Source of the DNA: Marinobacter sp.
Lineage (GTDB): Bacteria > Pseudomonadota > Gammaproteobacteria > Pseudomonadales > Oleiphilaceae
Length of the DNA: 64,000 nucleotides
Reading direction: 5' to 3'
NCBI GenBank assembly: GCA_022565395.1
Contig: JAIUMV010000017.1
Location: forward strand, 1 to 64,000
The number at the start of each line of letters is the position of its first letter. Positions within the stretch are counted from its first letter, which is position 1. Both the position numbers and the translations under genes were made by a program. Under the pieces are notes generated by a model. The model was not told the DNA's origin and searched no databases. It saw nothing but the letters and a program-made list of their open reading frames with translations. Below are positions 19,166 through 27,601 of the stretch, in pieces.

Positions 19166-22100
19166 CTAGCGCAATTGCTCCCAGGACTGCCGGCCGAAAC
19201 CAAGCATATTGGAGAGTAGGTCGGGCGAGTTTTCACCGCCGTCGACAATGCGATCTATACCCCGCTCAAGGTCTGTCACTGTTGTGATCTGTTCACCGCG
19301 AATAACCCCCTGAATACCACTGATGTCTGCGTCATAGAACTCTCCATCCCGCTCCAGATCAAAAACGGCAGCATCAAGGCGCCCACCACTACCTAAGTTC
19401 AACTCCATGAGGAATCCATCCACACCAACATTACAGACATCGCTATCCGGGAACAGTGTCGTAAAGCGAATTCGATTGGTTATAGCTCCCGAGGGGAATG
19501 TAGGCTGGCTCACCACCCGTTCGGTAGATGGCAAGTCAAGATACCATCCCTGCTTATCACTACCCACAGTGTTATCGGATACCTTGCGGATCCGATATGT
19601 TTCTGCTTTTGTAGTTCCGTCGTCCTGAAGCACCTGAACCGTACGGCCCTCATGACCAGTGATTGACTGTTGCTGTAAGTTGCCTCTCACAACATTCGTC
19701 GTCTCGTTATCCACATCAAAGATGCCATATAGTGACTGGATACTACCGTCCCCTCTGTCACCAACTCGGAACAAGCTCCCCGTACCAAAGGCCACGACGC
19801 GGGTATCGGCCCGATCTGGATGCCGAGCCACTCTCGGGCGAGAAGTTATTGGCTGGCGTTTTCCTCCAGCATCTGTTGCAGTGAAAAGCCTTGCTGAAGT
19901 CCAGTCAGCCGCATTAGAGCTACTCAAATCAAAGCGCCAAAGCTCTCCGGCCATATTACCGGCATAAGCGAACTCAGCCTTGCCATCATTTGCGGTGATA
20001 ACGGGCGTGGACAAACCGCCGGTTCCCGCATCCAGCACGCGAATCAGCGATCCACTTGCGATATTGACAGCAAACAACTTGCCGTTACTGGCCCCTTTAC
20101 CATTGCCAAACAATGCAGCCCACTGCCCTCCCTCAAGCCGGACAATCTGCGGTCTATCAACACCCAAACCAAGATCGCTATGAGTGAACTCCCACAGCAC
20201 ATCACTTGGAGAAAAGCTCTCAGGGTTCGATATGTCCAGTGCGAATACAGTGCGGCCACCCACCCCCATGGATCCAATTAATACTGTTCTCCACTTACCA
20301 CCGATATTGACATCGCCGATCGTAGGCGTTCCATCCACAAAAAAGCGATGACGTTCGTCAGCGTAGCTTCGGTCCATGAGGCGGTTGACTTTTGCAAATC
20401 CAGCTGATGCCTCAGGCGCTAATAGCTCCCCCGGCATATAAGCAAAGAGCTCTTGGCCACTGCTAGCTTTGAAAGCGTGCAAGAAGCCCCCATTGGTTCC
20501 AACGTACAATACATCGGGCCGGTTCTTGTATTCCGCTGAGCTACGGTAAGCGTTATAGCTGCTGTCAAACACCGCATGACCAAAGTTCACTTTACGCTCC
20601 AGCTGGGGGTTTGAGTTCACGACATCGCCGAGCAAACGTCGATCACCAGCATCCCCCCGTGAACGGAAACTGGCATGAGCATTAGCCTCACCTCTGAGCC
20701 AACGCAGCCGATTATTAGCAAGACCATCAGCGTCACCCTCAAGATTACGGTTCAATGCTGCAGCTTGTGCAGAGTTCAACCCAGCTGTGGTCGTACCCAA
20801 TGTAACAGCTGCACTACCATTGTGCGTGAACAGCCTACGCTCACCCGGCGCCGTTGCACGGAGAACCTCCTCCGCATCCCACACCAACGCATTATTCGAA
20901 ATGCGCCGAGCATTTACTGTACCCGACCAGTCAGCACTACGAAAACCTGCACGGTAACGCTCTGTAGAAGTACTCAACACCGAAGCACTAGCGGCAGCTG
21001 AAGTGGCAGAGGTCTGATCTCGACCGACAATCTCATTCAAAAGCGCCTGCAGCCGATTTCCGAAAGTCACGGGATCGCTAGCATTAAAAAAGCCACCGCG
21101 GCTATTGACTGCAGCGTGCAAAAGATCATCAATTTTACCAGGATCGGTATTGGTACTCGCCCAGTTTACCGACGCTCCGGTTTCAATCGCCCGAAATGCC
21201 TCGTCTGGCTCAACATTCCCCACCACACCAAGTGCTACACCGTAGGTAACCATATGTTGCCAAAAGGCAGGGTTGGTTTGCGCAGCAATCAACTCAATAT
21301 TATCGTTTTGCGGATCGTTCACATCAAAACCGCTATCATAGGTGGGAACGCGATTTTTCAGGTCCGGCCGTAGGTCGTTTTTCCAATAGTGCATCGCCAC
21401 ATCCGCGAGCGTGTTGCTTACACCGTCACTGAAGGGCGCTGCCGGCGTATATCGATAACTCACACCGCCCTCTCCGGTAATAGTTGAGCCACTCGTGCCA
21501 TCAGCATTCCCAACGCTTGGGGCAGGTCCATTCCAGTAGCCATCTGTCATGAGTATCGTGTAACTGGAACGACACTCTGCGTGTGAACCAGACACAGCGG
21601 AGCCGGGGTTATCACCCCACGGGCCGCGGTTATCGGTGCGTGTGAAATACTCCCCTGCTCCTTGCAATGCACGGCGCAGGGGCGTGCCTGCCGCTGGGTA
21701 TTCATTTAAGTACAGGTTGTCGTAGAAGGATTGTCTATTAGCGCCTTCAAATCGCCTTACGCCTGTAAGTATGCCGGTATTGCTGGTCACGCCATCGATA
21801 ACTCGGCTACCCGTATTAATCGTGCCGTACCCGACCCTTGCAGCAGGTGCCAAATCAGCAAAAGCACGACCTATAGCCGCTTGGGATGCAAGGATTCTGG
21901 AGCGGTAATAGGTGTACCAGTTCGCGAAATTGCGAATCTCCTGCTGATATGTACACGATGCTGTTTCTACGCCACTCACCACTACCACGTTGCAATCCTC
22001 TCGATTTTGAGGCGTGCGCCCGTGGCCGATGAAAGGCGCATTAGCAGGCCGGATCTCTACAACCTCATAGTTGTTTTGATTCCAAAAACTGCCACCAGTA

Positions 22101-22699
22101 TGAAACGCATAAACGGCGGGAAAAAAGGTTCTTGTTGCATTCGTGTCACTACAACTACTCCGCGGAGAGGTGCTGAAGTTACAATACCCCCAAATCGCAC
22201 GCTGACTGTTATCAACAGTGAGATTACGAGTCCCAGTATTCCGAACTGGAGAATGCTGAACTCGTGTTGGGTCATTTTGGTCTGGAAAAAAGCTGCCGTC
22301 GGCTCTTATCCACGGAGTATATTGAATTGCCGGATTGTAGTATGTCGCATTTACAGCTGAAGATCTCAATGCTCTTGCGGCGACGCGCTCATTAGCCACT
22401 GATGAATTGAATCTAAAAGAAACGACGTAATTCTGGTAGTCAGCACCGCCATAGTTACCGCTTGCCCGCGGAAACATATAGTACGACCAGTTATAGTCAT
22501 CCGGCGTCACCTCCCAATGCATAGATCCCGAATCATCGATAATAAACATGATATTGGGATCTGCCCCGCTGGACAGCTGGGGAGGAATATTGGACACGCT
22601 GGCGTGCGCCATGGATGACAGGCTCGTGACCACTGTCAGTGCGCAGCTGGCAGCAAACCAACCCAGGCGCTCCTTTAAAACACGTTGTTTACCGGACAT
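19166..22699 (-). CDS. pilY1: PilY1, type IV pilus tip-associated adhesin
   Basis: 1177 residues from the ATG at 22699, which has GGAG 7 nt upstream; the frame also opens at a GTG six bases earlier. A signal peptide (to about AHA, residue 33) is followed by a von Willebrand A-like region with the MIDAS start IMFIIDDSGSMHW. The C-terminal half is the PilY1 beta-propeller (GTNGGFLHAFKASSGQELFAYMPGEL and GGRTVFALDISNPE are typical). PilY1 primes pilus assembly with the minor pilins and acts in adhesion and surface sensing. Base composition is lower in G+C than the housekeeping genes around it. Confidence 0.94.
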   Translation of the reverse strand: MSGKQRVLKERLGWFAASCALTVVTSLSSMAHASVSNIPPQLSSGADPNIMFIIDDSGSMHWEVTPDDYNWSYYMFPRASGNYGGADYQNYVVSFRFNSSVANERVAARALRSSAVNATYYNPAIQYTPWIRADGSFFPDQNDPTRVQHSPVRNTGTRNLTVDNSQRAIWGYCNFSTSPRSSCSDTNATRTFFPAVYAFHTGGSFWNQNNYEVVEIRPANAPFIGHGRTPQNREDCNVVVVSGVETASCTYQQEIRNFANWYTYYRSRILASQAAIGRAFADLAPAARVGYGTINTGSRVIDGVTSNTGILTGVRRFEGANRQSFYDNLYLNEYPAAGTPLRRALQGAGEYFTRTDNRGPWGDNPGSAVSGSHAECRSSYTILMTDGYWNGPAPSVGNADGTSGSTITGEGGVSYRYTPAAPFSDGVSNTLADVAMHYWKNDLRPDLKNRVPTYDSGFDVNDPQNDNIELIAAQTNPAFWQHMVTYGVALGVVGNVEPDEAFRAIETGASVNWASTNTDPGKIDDLLHAAVNSRGGFFNASDPVTFGNRLQALLNEIVGRDQTSATSAAASASVLSTSTERYRAGFRSADWSGTVNARRISNNALVWDAEEVLRATAPGERRLFTHNGSAAVTLGTTTAGLNSAQAAALNRNLEGDADGLANNRLRWLRGEANAHASFRSRGDAGDRRLLGDVVNSNPQLERKVNFGHAVFDSSYNAYRSSAEYKNRPDVLYVGTNGGFLHAFKASSGQELFAYMPGELLAPEASAGFAKVNRLMDRSYADERHRFFVDGTPTIGDVNIGGKWRTVLIGSMGVGGRTVFALDISNPESFSPSDVLWEFTHSDLGLGVDRPQIVRLEGGQWAALFGNGKGASNGKLFAVNIASGSLIRVLDAGTGGLSTPVITANDGKAEFAYAGNMAGELWRFDLSSSNAADWTSARLFTATDAGGKRQPITSRPRVARHPDRADTRVVAFGTGSLFRVGDRGDGSIQSLYGIFDVDNETTNVVRGNLQQQSITGHEGRTVQVLQDDGTTKAETYRIRKVSDNTVGSDKQGWYLDLPSTERVVSQPTFPSGAITNRIRFTTLFPDSDVCNVGVDGFLMELNLGSGGRLDAAVFDLERDGEFYDADISGIQGVIRGEQITTVTDLERGIDRIVDGGENSPDLLSNMLGFGRQSWEQLR

Positions 22700-22773
22700 A
22701 TTCACTCTCCAGTTCTGTCAATCCGGGCCTGCGGGCCCTGGGCTTCCTGTAGGGTATTCGTGGGCGACAATAT

Positions 22774-23289
22774 TCAGTCCGCCCGACGGCCAATAATGGA
22801 TCGCAGCATCACTTCTGTCTGCGGGCGCGCACCTACGGCGCGACTTGTTACGTAATAGAGTTCCAGGGGGATGCCTGCACCATCCGAGGGCAGCTCCACA
22901 AACAAAGCCTGTGGTACCCGCGGAGGCCCGATGTGATAGGCCGGCTGAGCATCCGCGCGAGGGTCCACACTTGGCACTGCGGTACCCGGAGCCACCAGAG
23001 CCCAGTTAGTTGTGGGGTTGAGCTGGACGCCACCAGTGGTGCCATTAAACCAAGCGAATTGCTCTCCGGCCCGCAACGCCGCCTCAGCATTTTCAAAAGC
23101 GATCGCCCGGTCAGCGGTATTAGTCACCATACTGTCTTGCAATAAGGTGTCCTGCATACTGCCAATGGCGATCAGGGACAGCAGCAACAGCATGATCAGC
23201 GATACCACCAAGGCACTACCCTGTTGCCGGTGCCCGGATTTTCCACGACCGCCGGATGCGAAAGTGAAGGAATCAGTTACCTGTAGCAT
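22774..23289 (-). CDS. pilX: PilX minor pilin
   Basis: 171 residues. A long leader ends RQQG, followed by SALVVSLIMLLLLSLIAIGSM. The +5 position is Val, not Glu, as is common in PilX/GspK-like tip pseudopilins with the PilX_N domain. The DTLLQDSMVTNTADRAIAFENAEAALRAGE segment is characteristic of PilX. It lies 4 nt after the pilW stop and 68 nt upstream of pilY1 translation, in the usual minor-pilin order. Confidence 0.9.
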   Translation of the reverse strand: MLQVTDSFTFASGGRGKSGHRQQGSALVVSLIMLLLLSLIAIGSMQDTLLQDSMVTNTADRAIAFENAEAALRAGEQFAWFNGTTGGVQLNPTTNWALVAPGTAVPSVDPRADAQPAYHIGPPRVPQALFVELPSDGAGIPLELYYVTSRAVGARPQTEVMLRSIIGRRAD

Positions 23290-23293
23290 GGTT

Positions 23294-24391
23294 TCACTCC
23301 AGTCTGTTGCGTAAGGTGATCGTAGTAGTGGTTAGCAACCGGGCACGCCGGTCAACCGGCGTAGTGACGGCCGTGCCCAGCATATTGAAGGTGCGTGCAG
23401 CGGGTGTGTCAGTAACACCGTCTTCGCTGCGCAATAGCAAGGCAATACGGACACTGCGCACCTGATCCCAGTCATTCACCAACGTCGCAGGCACGTAAGC
23501 TATCGCGCCATTTCGATCAGGCCCTTCACCGTAGAGCACCTGCATGCTCTCCACGCCGGGAATCAGTGCTTCAGGAATCCGACCCGCCGCCAGAGGCAGG
23601 CGAAACAGGGTCGGTTCAAAATTATTAGCTGCATCCGGACCAACATAGAATGCCGTGCTACGGAACTCGTAAAGCTGTGCGTCTGCATTATTGTACGGCA
23701 CGTCAATGTTGGCAGGGGGCGTATTCAGGGCGGCGCCTGCAACAGCGATGGCCGCAGCATTTGCAGCCGCCGCGGTTATGAAACGCAACCCTTGGTCACA
23801 GTCACCGGACACCATCTCAAGGACTGTCCCCGCAGGCACAGTCGATGGGCCTGGAGCAACAACGACGACATTCCCCGGACCACCTGCCACGGCATTACCA
23901 CCAAGATCAAGCGCAAAGGAACCCTGCGCAATCAGAATATCGCTTTGAGCAACCTTCACCTGGTTATCTACCAAAGGGGCAGCGACGTTCAGGTCAAGAC
24001 CTGGGGCACCATTACCCAGCCAGTTGTTACCGACAGCGCCCGTCAGAGTCACTGTGTCACCTATAGCGGTGTTAGCAAAATCCCAACCGACGACCGACTC
24101 TACCAAGGGTTCCGTTACCTGCGCTGGCCGCCGCAAATCATCCAACTGAGCCCCAGGCAACCTGCAGCCGGTACCGCCCGCTTCCGCAATCTCACGCTTG
24201 AGAACGGAGGCACCAAAACGGGCATTCTCCTGTAGCCGCGAAATACTGTCCGTAAGCTGATAAGTACCACTGGAGGCGATATAGACCTGTATCACTCCCA
24301 GCGTTAGCAGAGTACCGAGCACCAGAGCAATCATCAGCTCAACCAGGGACAAGCCCTGCTGGGAGCGGTGAAAAACAAACATAGCTTTCAT
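23294..24391 (-). CDS. pilW: PilW minor pilin
   Basis: 365 residues. The leader MKAMFVFHRSQQG is cleaved before LSLVELMIALVLGTLLTLGVIQVY, with Glu at +5. A large globular domain follows, ending in a PilW-like tail (LLTTTITLRNRLE). In P. aeruginosa PilW bridges PilV, PilX and PilY1 in the tip complex. It lies between pilV (15-nt gap) and pilX (4-nt gap). Confidence 0.9.
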   Translation of the reverse strand: MKAMFVFHRSQQGLSLVELMIALVLGTLLTLGVIQVYIASSGTYQLTDSISRLQENARFGASVLKREIAEAGGTGCRLPGAQLDDLRRPAQVTEPLVESVVGWDFANTAIGDTVTLTGAVGNNWLGNGAPGLDLNVAAPLVDNQVKVAQSDILIAQGSFALDLGGNAVAGGPGNVVVVAPGPSTVPAGTVLEMVSGDCDQGLRFITAAAANAAAIAVAGAALNTPPANIDVPYNNADAQLYEFRSTAFYVGPDAANNFEPTLFRLPLAAGRIPEALIPGVESMQVLYGEGPDRNGAIAYVPATLVNDWDQVRSVRIALLLRSEDGVTDTPAARTFNMLGTAVTTPVDRRARLLTTTTITLRNRLE

Positions 24392-24406
24392 ACTCGCAGT
24401 TACTCC

Positions 24407-24853
24407 CTAGAAGCTGCCATTAACGGTAAGTGAGCTTCTGGCGTCACCGATACGATCGACCCAGCCCATATTGACGGTGACGGTGCGCGCAGCCGCATTA
24501 ACTTGGACTCTAGCGGTACCGACCGGCAGCAGGCAGCTAACCGAATTGGTCCACTCAGCGCGATCCTGGGTCGCGAGGTTGCCCCCCGGTGGAACAAAAT
24601 TAGGGTTACAGGCATCACCTGCGCCCACAGCCAGACCGTTATAGGCCGCTACATTTGCTCGCCCAAGACCCTGATTGGCACGAATGCGCTCGATAAGGTC
24701 CTCAGCCAAAAGAATTGCCTGGGAGCGATACTGGGCTTCATTCACCATTTGGGTAGAGCGCACCTGCAAGGCAGCCAAACCGAGCAAGCCAACCCCCAGA
24801 ATCACTACCGCCACAAGGATTTCAACCAGCGCGATACCGGCCAGCCTGTTCAT
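24407..24853 (-). CDS. pilV: PilV minor pilin
   Basis: 148 residues from the ATG at 24853, chosen because AGAGGA stands 6 nt upstream and because the leader is then MNRLAG, cleaved before IALVEILVAVVILGVGLLGLAALQ (Glu at +5). The longer frame from 24889 would overlap fimU and give an unusual leader. The GLLGLAALQVRSTQMVNEAQYRSQAILLAEDLIERIR segment is diagnostic of PilV. Second gene of the minor-pilin operon. Confidence 0.9.
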   Translation of the reverse strand: MNRLAGIALVEILVAVVILGVGLLGLAALQVRSTQMVNEAQYRSQAILLAEDLIERIRANQGLGRANVAAYNGLAVGAGDACNPNFVPPGGNLATQDRAEWTNSVSCLLPVGTARVQVNAAARTVTVNMGWVDRIGDARSSLTVNGSF

Positions 24854-24885
24854 ACACATTCCTCTGACTCTATCCGCTCTCATGA

Positions 24886-25413
24886 TCATTGGCAGTCCAC
24901 CCGGTTTGCTACTGCCCGCCCTGTGGGGCCGATTACAACATCCGTTTGAGCATTTGGAGTGCCCGGATCACAACTGGGGGGGCGTAGTGACAGCGTTACC
25001 ACTCCACCCGGTGCCTGGCTCCGCCCCTGATTATCAAAAGTGACCTCGGCAACGTTGGCTACCACCACAACGCCGTCCGGTGCGGGGAACATTCTCAGCA
25101 AGCCTGCACCGGCACAGCCATTACCGTCATGAACGCACCAACCGTTGGCAAAAGTTCCACCCTGACCGGCAAACACCACAGGGGTGCCGCGCCGGATAGC
25201 CTCACTGCGGGCGTAGTTGATGGCGCCCACCAGTTGATTGGCCTGTGTCACCACCCGGTTCCCCTCAACCACACCTTGAAATCCAGGCACCACAACCGCC
25301 AACAGAATACCGGCAATGATGATGGCAATGAGCAATTCAATGAGGGTAAAACCGCGACTCCCACCTCCAGATAGGGGAGCGTTATGTCGGCTGATCGTTC
25401 TGTCTTTATGCAT
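24886..25413 (-). CDS. fimU: FimU/FimT-family minor pseudopilin
   Basis: 175 residues from ATG 25413 (a GTG at 25425 is also possible). The leader is 21 residues and ends GGGSRG, before FTLIELLIAIIIAGILLAVVVPGF. The GspH domain follows, with ANQLVGAINYARSEAIRRG, and several cysteines. It heads the fimU-pilV-W-X-Y1-Y2-E operon and so is named FimU by position. In P. aeruginosa this operon is under AlgR control; I could not identify an AlgR site in the 177 nt upstream. Confidence 0.86.
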   Translation of the reverse strand: MHKDRTISRHNAPLSGGGSRGFTLIELLIAIIIAGILLAVVVPGFQGVVEGNRVVTQANQLVGAINYARSEAIRRGTPVVFAGQGGTFANGWCVHDGNGCAGAGLLRMFPAPDGVVVVANVAEVTFDNQGRSQAPGGVVTLSLRPPSCDPGTPNAQTDVVIGPTGRAVANRVDCQ

Positions 25414-25534
25414 GCGAAGACTCACAAGGTCATTAGGGATTCGCCAAGTCTAAGCATAGACATTACCAAGCGCTAATAAAGCAGCCGTCAGATAAACGGC
25501 AACGCTGGGGGGATAAGCGGTAAAGGCAGGCCGG

Positions 25535-25558
25535 AGAGCGTGATAACAATCACGCTCT
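25535..25558. repeat. perfect hairpin between fimU and ispH
   Basis: AGAGCGTGAT (25535-25544) and ATCACGCTCT (25549-25558) give a 10-bp perfect stem with loop AACA, 44 nt downstream of the ispH stop on the minus strand. There is no T-run, so termination would be Rho-aided at best. Its place fits the end of the ispH transcript. Confidence 0.55.
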
Positions 25559-25602
25559 ACTTCATTGCAGCGAGCACTCTCTGCAGGCACGAAACCCGGA
25601 TT

Positions 25603-26556
25603 TCAGGAGACTTCCACCACCTCAATCCGGAGCTCCTTGGGCATGGAAAACACAATGCTCTCCTCTCGTCCGGCAACTTCTTCCGGGGCGTCGCAGCCGA
25701 GTTCGCGGAGGCGGGTGATGACATCGCTGACCAGCACTTCCGGGGCGGAGGCGCCGGCGGTGACGCCTACCACGGATTTGCCCTGCAGCCAGGCGGGGTC
25801 GATCTGGGCGGCTTCGTCAATCAGGTGGGCCGGGGTGCCCATGCGTTCGGCCAGTTCCCGCAGACGGTTGGAGTTGGAGCTGTTGGGGGAGCCCACTACC
25901 AGCATCAGATCACACTCATGAGCCAGCTGCTTGACGGCATCCTGGCGGTTCTGGGTGGCATAGCAGATATCGTCCTTGCGGGGTCCGCGAATGGCGGGGA
26001 ACTTCTTGCGCAGGGCGTCGATGACCCGGGCTGTGTCGTCCATCGAGAGGGTGGTCTGGGTGACATAGGCCAGCAGCGCCGGGTTACGGACCTCCAGCTT
26101 GTCCACATCCGCCTCATCTTCCACCAGATAGATGTCGCCACCGTTGCTGGCGTCGTATTGCCCCATGGTGCCTTCCACTTCCGGATGACCGGCGTGGCCG
26201 ATGAGGATGCACTCGCTGCCTTCACGGCTATACCGCATCACTTCCATATGCACTTTGGTGACCAGTGGGCAGGTGGCATCAAATACTTTCAGGCCGCGGC
26301 GGGCGGCTTCGCTCTGTACGGCTTGGGACACACCGTGGGCACTGAAAATCACCAGGTGGTCGTCCGGCACCTCGTCCAGCTCATCAACAAACACCGCGCC
26401 CCGCTCACGCAGGTTGTTGACCACAAACTTGTTGTGCACCACTTCGTGACGCACATAGATGGGTGCACCAAACACATCCAGGGCGCGGTTAACGATTTCG
26501 ATAGCGCGATCAACGCCAGCACAGAAGCCGCGGGGGTTTGCCAGTTTGATTTGCAT
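25603..26556 (-). CDS. ispH: 4-hydroxy-3-methylbut-2-enyl diphosphate reductase
   Basis: 317 residues from [18 protein letters not shown]; the open frame extends 35 codons upstream without family similarity. It catalyses the last step of the MEP isoprenoid pathway using a [4Fe-4S] cluster. The three cluster cysteines are visible: Cys12 (GFCAG), one in DATCPLV near residue 95 and one in [11 protein letters not shown] near 195. The TxGAS and SxNS segments ([24 protein letters not shown]) are intact. It follows fkpB by 58 nt. Confidence 0.96.
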   Translation of the reverse strand: MQIKLANPRGFCAGVDRAIEIVNRALDVFGAPIYVRHEVVHNKFVVNNLRERGAVFVDELDEVPDDHLVIFSAHGVSQAVQSEAARRGLKVFDATCPLVTKVHMEVMRYSREGSECILIGHAGHPEVEGTMGQYDASNGGDIYLVEDEADVDKLEVRNPALLAYVTQTTLSMDDTARVIDALRKKFPAIRGPRKDDICYATQNRQDAVKQLAHECDLMLVVGSPNSSNSNRLRELAERMGTPAHLIDEAAQIDPAWLQGKSVVGVTAGASAPEVLVSDVITRLRELGCDAPEEVAGREESIVFSMPKELRIEVVEVS

Positions 26557-26614
26557 AGGTCTGCCTGAAGTCCGTCGATGTTGCCTGTTAGCGGTAAGCC
26601 TTGCCTGAGCAGCC

Positions 26615-27067
26615 TCAGTGGGCCTGCCCGGCAGGCTCGACATCAATAATTTCCACATCAAAGGTCAGTGTACGCCCGGCCAGGGGGTGGTTAAAGTCCA
26701 CGGTCACCTGGTCCCCTTCCACCCGCACCACGACACCGGGCAGCTCCGCTTGCCTCGCGTCGGCGAAGGACACCACAACGCCAGGCTCCAGCACCATATC
26801 GGGGCCGAATTCACTGCGTTTAAAGGTCTGGATATTATTGGGGTTGGCCTGACCGAAGGCTTTCTCCGGCGGCACCTGGTAGCTGGCCTTGTCACCGGCG
26901 ACCATACCCATCAGGTAAGCCTCAAAGTTTTCCGGCAGGTTGTCGTCACCAATTTCCAGGGTAGCGGGTTCGCGATCAAAGGTGGTATCCACCACCTGAC
27001 CATCATCAAACTTCAGGGCAAAATGCAGGGTCACTTTTGTACCCTTGTCCACAGGCAGGTTATTCAT
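26615..27067 (-). CDS. fkpB: FKBP-type peptidyl-prolyl cis-trans isomerase, SlpA/FkpB type
   Basis: 150 residues with the SlyD-like arrangement: an FKBP fold split by an insert-in-flap chaperone domain (about 70-125). The start [24 protein letters not shown] and [23 protein letters not shown] are typical. There is no His-rich tail, so it is FkpB/SlpA, not SlyD. It lies between lspA and ispH, as in E. coli and Pseudomonas. The substrate is unknown; it likely acts as a cytoplasmic folding helper. Confidence 0.92.
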   Translation of the reverse strand: MNNLPVDKGTKVTLHFALKFDDGQVVDTTFDREPATLEIGDDNLPENFEAYLMGMVAGDKASYQVPPEKAFGQANPNNIQTFKRSEFGPDMVLEPGVVVSFADARQAELPGVVVRVEGDQVTVDFNHPLAGRTLTFDVEIIDVEPAGQAH

Positions 27068-27095
27068 CAGTTGATCTCCCAGGGTACCGCTCGCT

Positions 27096-27590
27096 TCAGT
27101 GCTCTTCAGTAGGCTTGCGGAACATGTCCAGAATCAGCATGAAAGCACCGATTGTGATGGCCGTGTCCGCCAGGTTAAAGGCGGGAAAGTGGTAGTTGCC
27201 CCAATAGAAGTGCAGAAAATCCACCACATAGCCGTGTACGATACGATCATAAACATTACCAAGGGCGCCGCCCAGAATCAGGCTGAGAGCAACCGCCAGC
27301 CAGGTTTCATTGGCCTTGAGGGTCGCCAACCATCGCACCAGCACACCGCTGACCACCAGCGCCAGGATAATAAAAAACCAGCGCTGCCAGCCGCCGGCAC
27401 CCGCCAGGAAGCTGAAGGCTGCGCCGGTGTTGTGCAGCAAGGTGAAGTTGAACACCGGCAGCACCGGTACCGGCTGGGCATAGGTCAGCATGGCGGTCGC
27501 TATGGCCTTGGTGCCGAGATCCAGCACAATGACCGCCAGTGCCAGCCAAAGCCAGCGCAGCATGGGAAAGCGCCGCTCGTTTGCTGTCAT
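27096..27590 (-). CDS. lspA: Lipoprotein signal peptidase (signal peptidase II)
   Basis: 164 residues from ATG 27590, which has GGAG about 6 nt upstream; an ATG at 27602 overlapping the ileS stop (TGATG) is the alternative. Four membrane spans. The catalytic aspartates lie in NVYDRIVHGYVVDFL and FNLADTAI, and the conserved NTGAAFSFL is present. It cleaves prolipoprotein leaders such as those of BamD and the DUF2057 protein in this window. Coupled to ileS, an order conserved in many Proteobacteria. Confidence 0.95.
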   Translation of the reverse strand: MTANERRFPMLRWLWLALAVIVLDLGTKAIATAMLTYAQPVPVLPVFNFTLLHNTGAAFSFLAGAGGWQRWFFIILALVVSGVLVRWLATLKANETWLAVALSLILGGALGNVYDRIVHGYVVDFLHFYWGNYHFPAFNLADTAITIGAFMLILDMFRKPTEEH

Positions 27591-27601
27591 CAGCTGCTCC
27601 A

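Noticed and set aside
26557-26661. N-terminal extension of IspH
   Set aside because: 35 residues not found in the family; [14 protein letters not shown] is the standard start.
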